From Spirosoma taeanense (GTDB lineage Bacteria; Bacteroidota; Bacteroidia; Cytophagales; Spirosomataceae), in assembly GCF_013127955.1 (NCBI RefSeq), contig NZ_CP053435.1, positions 1,488,001-1,552,000 of the forward strand: 64,000 bases of DNA, read 5' to 3'. Shown here one piece after another: positions 25,796 through 32,418 of this stretch (position 1 is the stretch's first letter; every line of letters starts with the position of its first letter). Below the pieces are notes generated by a model, which searched no databases, was not told the DNA's origin, and saw only the letters and a list, made by a program, of their open reading frames with translations. Position numbers and translations under genes: made by a program.

Positions 25796-26251
25796 CTACA
25801 CTACCAAGGCCAGACGGGACATCGAAGCATGTGCCGATTCGATGCTTTGTTTCTGGCGCAGCAACAGTTCTCGTGTGCTGGCCATTAAGTCCGTTTCCTG
25901 CAGTACAGCATTGTAGTCGTTAAGGGCTTCCTGATCGCCCCGCTGACACTCCTGTACAGTTGCTTTATCGTCATTGCTGGAGAACGTTGATTTTACGTTG
26001 ATCCAGGCTCGGTGCAAATCGGCAGCCAGGCTGGTCCCATTATCCGGATCTCCACCCAGTGTCCGCACTTCGCGGTCAATTTCCATTGCAAATTCGCTTC
26101 GCTGACGTGCCTGCGTCAGAAACAAGCTTTTCAGCTCGGTATCCTTAACATTTTCAGCAGCTTCCTGATATCCTTTTTCGGCATCGTGACTGCGCGTTAG
26201 CAAGCGGTTCAACTGATCGAGGATTTCGCCCCGTGTATCTTTAACATTCAT
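25796..26251 (-). CDS. PA2169 family four-helix-bundle protein (DUF2383)
   Basis: 151 residues, all helical, ferritin-like in pattern. Family signature: LNRLLTRSHDAEKGYQEAAENVKD near the N-terminus, RSEFAMEIDREVRTLGGDPDNGTS in the middle, WINVKSTF and CQRGDQEALNDYNAVL toward the end. Cytoplasmic; function unknown, though members are often stress-induced. It follows the DUF3140 gene by 59 bp on the same strand. Confidence 0.87.
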   Translation of the reverse strand: MNVKDTRGEILDQLNRLLTRSHDAEKGYQEAAENVKDTELKSLFLTQARQRSEFAMEIDREVRTLGGDPDNGTSLAADLHRAWINVKSTFSSNDDKATVQECQRGDQEALNDYNAVLQETDLMASTRELLLRQKQSIESAHASMSRLALVV

Positions 26252-26310
26252 AACGTTGTTCAGTTTGGTTGTGTGATGAATTTTAACGTTTCGTTGAGTA
26301 AATCAGAAAG

Positions 26311-26661
26311 TCACTTTTTGGTGGGGTCATGTCCCCAATTTTTCAAGGAATATTCCCAGTTGGAATCCTCCGGGTTGCGGGGTTCCTGAGCGCTGTGGCG
26401 TTTTATATAACTGATTACTTTCCGCATGTGGGCGTAGTCATCATCCGTTAAATCGCCGGTCTTTTTGCCCAGAATAGCAATGATCTTCTCGCCCGATTTG
26501 TGGCCGGTTGATTCATCTTCGCCGTCCTTCTTCTGGCCAACCGACCTAGATTCTTCTGTTTCAAGCCACTTTTCAATCTGTGAGGCCGACATGTTCACTA
26601 ACTCGTCGAACTCTTTCTTCACATCCTTCTTCTCGTCTTGATCAAGCGCCGTGGTTGCCAT
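26311..26661 (-). CDS. DUF3140 family protein
   Basis: 116 residues from ATG 26661; the frame is open further upstream but would overlap the neighbouring gene. Conserved features: EFDELVNMSASQIEKWLETEESRSVG, HKSGEKIIAILGKK, DDYAHMRKVISYIKRHSAQ and a C-terminal WEYSLKNWGHDP. The family resembles SAP/HU-like DNA-associated domains in pattern but has no proven role. It starts 7 bp after the DUF2945 gene; such pairs recur in bacteria and suggest joint function. Confidence 0.87.
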   Translation of the reverse strand: MATTALDQDEKKDVKKEFDELVNMSASQIEKWLETEESRSVGQKKDGEDESTGHKSGEKIIAILGKKTGDLTDDDYAHMRKVISYIKRHSAQEPRNPEDSNWEYSLKNWGHDPTKK

Positions 26662-26668
26662 GAGTGCG

Positions 26669-26881
26669 TTATTTTTTAGTGACCTCACTGGCCGACTTGA
26701 CAATTTTTTTAGTGCCTTGTTTCAGCACGAGAGCTGGCTCTTCTTTTGAGCCTTTCCGCTTGGTAGTTGACCCCTGCGTTTTTCTGCTAATATCCTCTGT
26801 ATGAACTTCGGCAACGGTGCCTTTGGCTTTCCCTTTCCCGTAGTTCCATTCAACCTCATCGCCTTTCTTCACCGTTGCCAT
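26669..26881 (-). CDS. DUF2945 family protein (Tudor-like, hypervirulence-associated)
   Basis: 70 residues. Typical pattern: VKKGDEVEWNYGKGKAKGTVAEVHTEDIS, then basic TTKRKGSKEEPALVLKQ and KIVKSASEV. It is a small beta-barrel resembling a Tudor or SH3 fold, with pI strongly basic (many Lys). It is paired with DUF3140 7 bp downstream. A binding role on nucleic acid or protein is plausible but unproven. Confidence 0.87.
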   Translation of the reverse strand: MATVKKGDEVEWNYGKGKAKGTVAEVHTEDISRKTQGSTTKRKGSKEEPALVLKQGTKKIVKSASEVTKK

Positions 26882-26919
26882 AGTTCTATTGTTTTATCTG
26901 TTAACCTAGTTTACCTATA

Positions 26920-26942
26920 GATTGCTAATAAAGTTAGCAATC
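26920..26942. terminator. Hairpin between the OmpA lipoprotein gene and the DUF2945 gene
   Basis: Perfect 9-bp stem GATTGCTAA / TTAGCAATC with a 5-nt loop in the 84-bp gap. It probably ends the OmpA-lipoprotein transcript, leaving the DUF2945-DUF3140-PA2169 operon with its own promoter inside 26882-26920. Confidence 0.6.
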
Positions 26943-26965
26943 GGGCCAGCTAGTGCAAAATATGT

Positions 26966-27685
26966 TTAGTCATCCCCTAGTTTACCTTCTTTAGCGTCGC
27001 GTTGCATCTGCTTATTGGCAAATACGGCAATATCGACCCGGCGGTTCTGACGGCGGCCTGACTCCGAAGAATTATCAGCTACCGGCTGGGCTTCACCATA
27101 TCCTTTTTCATCAATGCGTGACGTTTTTACGCCCTGTGCTTCCAGATAGCTGGCTACTGCATTAGCCCGTTCTCTCGACAGCTTCAGATTATGGTCATCC
27201 GAACCCGTCGCATCGGCATGACCTTCAATACGAATGTCGGTATCTTCGTACTTGTTCAGCGTTTGAGCAAACTCCGTCAGCTGACGTTTGGTCTCTGGTT
27301 TAAGCTGATAGGAATCGACATCGAACAGAATATCTGAGCCGAACGTAATTTTGATTCCTTCGCCAACCCGTTCAACGGTTGCATTTGGCATCTGCCGTTT
27401 CATTTCCTCAGCCTGCTTGTCCATGCGACGGCCAATGATAGCGCCAGCTGCACCACCCACGGTTGCGCCCAGAATAGCACCCAGGGCGGTATTTCCTTTT
27501 GCGTATTTTTTGCCGATGATACCCCCCACTACGGCTCCGCCACCGGCTCCAACGGCAGCGCCTTTCTGGGTTTTGTTCATACTCTGGCCTGATTTACAAC
27601 CGGTCAGTACATTACCGGACAAGATGCCGGCCGTCAGCAAAACTGCCATTGACTTTGTACTCACTGATTTGAATGAATCGTTCAT
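26966..27685 (-). CDS. OmpA family lipoprotein with glycine zipper
   Basis: 239 residues. Lipoprotein signal with lipobox VLTGC at about residues 25-29. Glycine zipper at 42-90 (GAAVGAGGGAVVGGIIG, GATVGGAAGAIIGRRM). C-terminal OmpA peptidoglycan-binding domain with FGSDILFDVDSYQLKPE, IRIEGHADATGSDDHNLKLS, RANAVASYL and RQNRRVDIAV. It likely anchors the outer membrane to the cell wall. A sigma-54-like but poorly matching sequence lies at 27719-27736 upstream. Confidence 0.92.
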   Translation of the reverse strand: MNDSFKSVSTKSMAVLLTAGILSGNVLTGCKSGQSMNKTQKGAAVGAGGGAVVGGIIGKKYAKGNTALGAILGATVGGAAGAIIGRRMDKQAEEMKRQMPNATVERVGEGIKITFGSDILFDVDSYQLKPETKRQLTEFAQTLNKYEDTDIRIEGHADATGSDDHNLKLSRERANAVASYLEAQGVKTSRIDEKGYGEAQPVADNSSESGRRQNRRVDIAVFANKQMQRDAKEGKLGDD

Positions 27686-28135
27686 AGTGTTGTGAATAAT
27701 TGGTACTGCTTATAGACAGCCAAACCTCGTACCAGTTTAATCAATAATTGTTTACTGACTGGATACTTTCAGGGTAAATTGTTAATATAGAGACGGTTAT
27801 GGCCTTAAACGGCAGGTTATTGAGTTAATGTTTATTAAAAGGTAATCCATTAGTCGATCAGCTATAGCGGGAATAAGATACCAACTTTGTGGAGGGAGTT
27901 CTACAAAAATCACACTGAGTTGTTAGCTGAGGTATATACGTTTTCGAGCCTTCAAACCACTAATAAATTAGTGGACAGAAAATTTTTAGAATAGCTAGGC
28001 AAAGCCTTGATAAACAGTAGATAAAATTTATTGGGTGGGGATTATACGGCCCAGATGGCCAAACGAAAAATGGTTGATTTACGTTAGTTTTATAGCTGCC
28101 CAGGGGGCATTAGCCTATTCGTCTTTCTGCTACTT
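27686..28135. other. Divergent intergenic region
   Basis: 450 bp, AT-rich, between the OmpA lipoprotein (minus) and the hydrolase (plus). A minus-strand TGGTACGAGGTTTGGCTG at 27719-27736 resembles the boxes at 10579 and 11286 in its first half, but its -12 part is off by one base. No gene seen. Confidence 0.4.
27719..27736 (-). promoter_or_regulatory. Weak sigma-54-like box upstream of the OmpA lipoprotein gene
   Basis: TGGTACGAGGTTTGG, followed by CTG: TGGTAC matches the -24 half of the ytxH box. The -12 half reads TTGG at the expected spacing, or GC one base too far. It starts 51 nt upstream of the ATG, a distance similar to the other two. Confidence 0.25.
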
Positions 28136-29335
28136 ATGATTTTATTCAAATCTGTTTTTTCGCTGTTTTTGCTGGTTGGTATGTTATTGGTGGCTCCAAC
28201 GGGTTGCCAGCAGGTTGCCAGTAGCGACCCAACTACGCCTGCACCCGCGCGGACGCTGGTTAACAGTTCGCTGATTGGGGAATATTCAACCGAGCAGTTG
28301 CGGGGGCGTTTCACCGGATCAAGTTCGTTGTTTCAATTCTTTATCCGTTATGGTGTTAAGGCGTATCGTCTGGAATACAATACAACTAACACCGACGGCA
28401 AAACTATTAAGGCGTCGGGTGCGCTGCTTGTTCCGAATGTGCCGACGGCCGCTCCTCTGCTTAGCATGCAGCACGGCACCATTGGCAGCGACAGTGAAGC
28501 CCCGTCTTATTTCAATTCGGGTAGTGAAGCCTATACCTTTGGGTCGGTGTTTGCGTCGCAGGGCTACATCATTGCTGCCCCGGATTACATTGGCTATGGA
28601 GCCTCGAAAGATCTTCCGCATACGTACGAGCAGCGTGAGGGGCTGGCGACAGCTTCGCTCGATATGCTGCGGGCTGCCCGTGAGTTCATGAGCGACAAGA
28701 ATATCAACTGGGACAAGCGGCTGTTCATTGCGGGTTATTCGGAAGGTGGCTACGCGACGATGGCCCTTCAGAAGAAAATAGAGGAAGAAACCAGTAATGA
28801 ATTTAATCTGGTGGCGTCGAGCTGCGGAGCCGGAGCGTACGACAAGCCGGCATTTATGCAGGAAGTGGTGAACGAAACCACCAGCGGAATCGCCAGCATA
28901 AACCGGCTTTATATCTGGGTGCTGCTGACCTATGACCGGATTTACGGTCTGAACCGCCCGATGACGTATTACTTTAAAGAGCCATATGCGTCGCAGGTAG
29001 CCGCCCAGGGGCGTAACGCGAGCATCGGCGTTAGCTTAAATACGGCCTTTACGGATACGTTTAAAAAGTCCGTTAATGAGGGTACGGATGCCGGATTTCT
29101 GAAGGCTGTTCAGGATAATGACATCCACGACTGGAAGCCGCGTACGCCGACCCGGCTGTACCACGGCGATGCCGACAACACGGTTTTTTATCTCAACTCA
29201 CAGAATACTTACGATGCGATGCAGAAGCGCGGGGCCACCAACGTAAAACTATTCCGGCTAGCGGGTCGGACTCACGCTACCGGCATCCTGGATTTCATTA
29301 CCGGCACGTACGACTTCTTCGGAACCGTTCAGTAG
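28136..29335 (+). CDS. Secreted alpha/beta hydrolase (lipase-like) lipoprotein
   Basis: 399 residues. Lipoprotein signal MILFKSVFSLFLLVGMLLVA with lipobox PTGC. Hydrolase fold: ALLVPNVPTAAPLLSMQHGT with the oxyanion region, YIIAAPDYIGYGASKD, nucleophile elbow AGYSEGGYATM (Ser), Asp in RLYHGDADNTVF and His in RLAGRTHATG. This resembles the secretory lipase / prolyl-oligopeptidase-like group of Bacteroidota. Probably acts on ester substrates outside the inner membrane. Convergent with the next gene (2 bp between stops). Confidence 0.87.
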   Translation: MILFKSVFSLFLLVGMLLVAPTGCQQVASSDPTTPAPARTLVNSSLIGEYSTEQLRGRFTGSSSLFQFFIRYGVKAYRLEYNTTNTDGKTIKASGALLVPNVPTAAPLLSMQHGTIGSDSEAPSYFNSGSEAYTFGSVFASQGYIIAAPDYIGYGASKDLPHTYEQREGLATASLDMLRAAREFMSDKNINWDKRLFIAGYSEGGYATMALQKKIEEETSNEFNLVASSCGAGAYDKPAFMQEVVNETTSGIASINRLYIWVLLTYDRIYGLNRPMTYYFKEPYASQVAAQGRNASIGVSLNTAFTDTFKKSVNEGTDAGFLKAVQDNDIHDWKPRTPTRLYHGDADNTVFYLNSQNTYDAMQKRGATNVKLFRLAGRTHATGILDFITGTYDFFGTVQ

Positions 29336-29337
29336 TA

Positions 29338-30453
29338 TCAGTTGATTGTAACGATTGTATAAGCGGCCTGGTTGGGCTGCCGAACCCGCGACCCAACGCG
29401 GGTCCGCACGCGGTCGTCATCGTGAATCAGCAGAAGCCGGTTACGATCTAAAGGCGTCAGATCTTCGGCTTTATGATTCAGGTGTAGCGGTTGACCCTTT
29501 ACGTCGCGGATAAGCTTAAACGGCTTGTTGGCATACAATTCGGCGGGAGTGGCTGTCCACAGATACGCGTCCAGTTTGCCTTCAACCTCCTGCGAGGTCA
29601 GCATCCAGAACCGTTTCCGATAGGGGTCGTACTCCAGACTCGACAACCCCAGGGGTTGTGGCAGGGCTGGCTCTGCCTTGGCGGGATTAAAATCTGCGAT
29701 GAGTTTCCAGTCATCAGCTAATCGAATGCGTTCACCGTCAGGTTCGGACTCGATCCGGTAGGACACGCCAATGATTTTTGTGCGGTAGTCGAACTTGTCG
29801 AACGCCTTCCCTTCTTCCCGTATTCCAAACAATAGCTGACGATCTGTAGCGGCCAGACCTTCAATTTTAAAATAAGGCATGGCTCCCGGAAACTGAGCGT
29901 TAGCCAGTACTGTAGCAATCCGCTGGCGATAGCTGATCGACGTCCGGCTTGTGTCGGTAACGGCCAGAACGCGCGGATGCTGCTCGTCGCCTTTACGCCA
30001 GTACAGCACGGTATTGTACCCGTCCCAGTCGTGACTATTCGGCTTGATCCGGTCGAACGCGGTGGTCAGAAAAACGAACTTGCCATTAGGAGTTTGGGCA
30101 AAGTCCTCGTATTTCCGGGCAGCCGCGAACGTAGGCTGCATGAAATAGGTGGGTTTCTGGAGCGAATCGGTCAGTGCATCGATCGTATTTATAAACACCG
30201 GGCTCAGACTTGCCGGCATATCCTTGTCGTTGGCAACCAGAATGCGTTTCCCATCAAACAGCACCGCCGACGCTTCGCACCAGACCGGCTGGCCATTCAG
30301 CGACGTTTCGGGCGCGAAGCAGGTCAGCAAACCCTCTTTAGTAATGGTTGCCGTTGCAGGCGAACCAAAACGGTCAAATATGGGCTGGACAATTTTACAG
30401 GCGCCAACCAACAGCGCTAAAGCTAGTGTAATTGCGGATAGCCGAAGATTCAT
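29338..30453 (-). CDS. Phytase/SdiA-regulated-like beta-propeller lipoprotein
   Basis: 371 residues. Signal and lipobox ITLALALLVGACK. The soluble part has propeller-type repeats found in esterase-like phytase domains: ASAVLFDGKRILVANDKDMP, YFKIEGLAATDRQLLFGIREEG, LSSLEYDPYRKRFWMLTS, and HKAEDLTPLDRNRLLLIHDDD. The last two are hallmark segments of that group. No catalytic function can be assigned. Transcribed on its own from a promoter in the 47 bp before the downstream kinase stop or just inside. Confidence 0.65.
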   Translation of the reverse strand: MNLRLSAITLALALLVGACKIVQPIFDRFGSPATATITKEGLLTCFAPETSLNGQPVWCEASAVLFDGKRILVANDKDMPASLSPVFINTIDALTDSLQKPTYFMQPTFAAARKYEDFAQTPNGKFVFLTTAFDRIKPNSHDWDGYNTVLYWRKGDEQHPRVLAVTDTSRTSISYRQRIATVLANAQFPGAMPYFKIEGLAATDRQLLFGIREEGKAFDKFDYRTKIIGVSYRIESEPDGERIRLADDWKLIADFNPAKAEPALPQPLGLSSLEYDPYRKRFWMLTSQEVEGKLDAYLWTATPAELYANKPFKLIRDVKGQPLHLNHKAEDLTPLDRNRLLLIHDDDRVRTRVGSRVRQPNQAAYTIVTIN

Positions 30454-30500
30454 GCGAGAAACGTATTGGGGTGTGTGCCTGCAAGCTACACAAAAATGCT

Positions 30501-31775
30501 TCAGGCTTTGTCTATATCCGGATGAGATGGCAGACGAATGCGAAAGAGGGTTCCGCGGTTTGTCTGCGTTTCAATATCAATGGAAGCGTTCAGTAATTGA
30601 CAAAGCGATTTAACGATGTAAAGACCAATACCCTCGCTGGCCGATGAGGCCCGCACGGCTCGGGGGGCAGCCGGCTGAAGAATTTTGTTCTCGTCCGGTG
30701 GTAGTTTGACAAAAACGCTGGGTGAATCAAGCGTAGGCTTGAGCGGCTTAGTCAATGATGTGGCAAAGTCATCCGGTAGCCCCGTTCCGGTGTCCTGAAC
30801 ACTGATAACCCAGCGATAATTGTCTTCGCTGGACCAGGATACAGAAATAAGTCCGGAATGCGTATGTTTCAGCGCGTTCATCAATAGATTCTGAACAATC
30901 CGCTGAATCATGATGGAGTCTGTTTCGACAATCAGTTCGCTGGGGCCATCGGCGCGCAGGGTTAGCCCGCGTTCGGCAGCCATGGGCTGTGTGCTTTCGA
31001 CAATTGAACGGAGCAGCGCACTTACGTCAATAGTCTGAATCGAAACAGTTTCCTGACCGGCTTCCAGCCGTGCCAGACTAGTCAGTTCGCTCAGCATGGC
31101 CTCAACCGTCAACAGGTTTCGACGCAGCATCTGGAGTCGGCTGGTTTTCTCCTGATCGGTATTGCTGGGCTGGCTCAGCAGCGAAGCCGCCCCCTGTATG
31201 ACGCCTAATCCGCTCCGCAGATCGTGGGAGGTCATCCGCAGAAACTCGCCCCGTTGTCGGGTCATTTCAGTAATATGATCTAATGTCTGCCGAAGTACCT
31301 CGGCCCGCTCGGCAGCCTGATTCCGCTGGAGTTCATCGTATTGAACGACGCTGCCGCTGGAAAGCTTGCTGCTGAATTTAACCACCAGTTCATACGCCTT
31401 GGTCATTACGGCATCGTCGGTCTCTGAATAAAGAGTTTTATATTCGGTGATCTCAGCGGCCAGGCACTGGTTAAAATGGCTCAGCTCAGCCAGCAGCTCC
31501 CGCAATGAATAGCCTTTGTGCCAACGGTGCAGTCCATGCTCGCTGGCCGTTAAGGCCAGGTCGAATTCCTGGTCTTCACCGCGCAGCTGCTGTTCAAACA
31601 AATTGAGGACAGTGGGTATCTGATCGTTGAACTCTTCGCGCGAAAGATTGACGCCAATGTGCAGGGATGTATCGAGTTTGCAGGCTGTCCGCCAGATGTG
31701 CAGAAGGGCATCCCGCCGGGCAAATAAATAATCGGGTAAGGCAAGAGAAGGGCGGGCTGGTAACGGGTTCTGCAT
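30501..31775 (-). CDS. Histidine kinase with RsbRD-like N-terminal domain (paralogue 2)
   Basis: 424 residues from ATG 31775; the frame runs on upstream but that part has no protein character and overlaps the divergent promoter. It aligns along its length with the kinase at 5854: YLFARRDALLHIWRTAC, NLSREEFNDQIPTVLN, TASEHGLHRWHKGYSLREL, H-box MTSHDLRSGLGVIQGAA (His184, same position), N-box VQNLLMNALKHT, G1 DTGTGLP and G2 SEGIGLYIVKSL. The LKPT...SVF insert between G1 and G2 is conserved. Divergent from an Rcp1-like regulator 178 bp away, its likely partner. Confidence 0.9.
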   Translation of the reverse strand: MQNPLPARPSLALPDYLFARRDALLHIWRTACKLDTSLHIGVNLSREEFNDQIPTVLNLFEQQLRGEDQEFDLALTASEHGLHRWHKGYSLRELLAELSHFNQCLAAEITEYKTLYSETDDAVMTKAYELVVKFSSKLSSGSVVQYDELQRNQAAERAEVLRQTLDHITEMTRQRGEFLRMTSHDLRSGLGVIQGAASLLSQPSNTDQEKTSRLQMLRRNLLTVEAMLSELTSLARLEAGQETVSIQTIDVSALLRSIVESTQPMAAERGLTLRADGPSELIVETDSIMIQRIVQNLLMNALKHTHSGLISVSWSSEDNYRWVISVQDTGTGLPDDFATSLTKPLKPTLDSPSVFVKLPPDENKILQPAAPRAVRASSASEGIGLYIVKSLCQLLNASIDIETQTNRGTLFRIRLPSHPDIDKA

Positions 31776-31953
31776 GAGTAAAGAGTACGGCCTGGACAGG
31801 TATATCCGGCTCTGGTAATGGAAACAAGGCGAAAAATTAGTACTTTGTGAGCGTTTTTCCGACGATTTGTTTAATCCTTCGGTTGATCGCAGACGTCTGG
31901 ACTTACTCCTGCCTGGAACAAACGGCTTTTCGACTTGTACGACTGCTAAGCTA

Positions 31954-32406
31954 ATGAATTCTTCTAATCGCACAAATTCATCCCGGGGCCGCATGCTGGT
32001 CGTTGAAGACAACCCCGATCATTGGGAGTTGATTCAGGCCGCCAGTCGGGAAGCTATGCCTACCGTTGATGTGATCTGGGCCACAGATGCCAAGCAGGCG
32101 CTGGCGTATCTGCAGTCCTGTTTAGCTACTCAATTGCCAAAACTCATGTTGCTGGACCTATATCTGCCGGATGCAGAGCAGTCCTGGCAACTCCTCAAGA
32201 CGCTTAAACAGCGCGAATCGGCTTACCAGCGGATGCCTGTGGTCGTGTTCAGCTATTCCGATCGGCGGGAAGATATCACCGATTTTTATTCATTTGGCGG
32301 GACATCTTATATTATCAAACCAACGAACTACGAGCAGTGGGTAACGTACCTACAAACCGTCTGGCTGTATTGGTGGGATACCGTTACGTTACCCACCACC
32401 CGCTAG
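31954..32406 (+). CDS. Rcp1-like response regulator divergent from RsbRD-type kinase
   Basis: 150 residues from ATG 31954. Receiver with VVEDNPDHW, acceptor Asp68 in LMLLDLYLPDAEQSW, Ser in VVVFSYSD, Lys in SYIIKPTNY and tail LYWWDTVTLP. It is the paralogue of the regulator at 376-858. Divergent placement with the kinase at 31775 makes this a kinase-regulator pair. Its stop is 12 bp from the peptidase stop on the other strand. Confidence 0.9.
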   Translation: MNSSNRTNSSRGRMLVVEDNPDHWELIQAASREAMPTVDVIWATDAKQALAYLQSCLATQLPKLMLLDLYLPDAEQSWQLLKTLKQRESAYQRMPVVVFSYSDRREDITDFYSFGGTSYIIKPTNYEQWVTYLQTVWLYWWDTVTLPTTR

Positions 32407-32418
32407 TTCAGCTGACTA

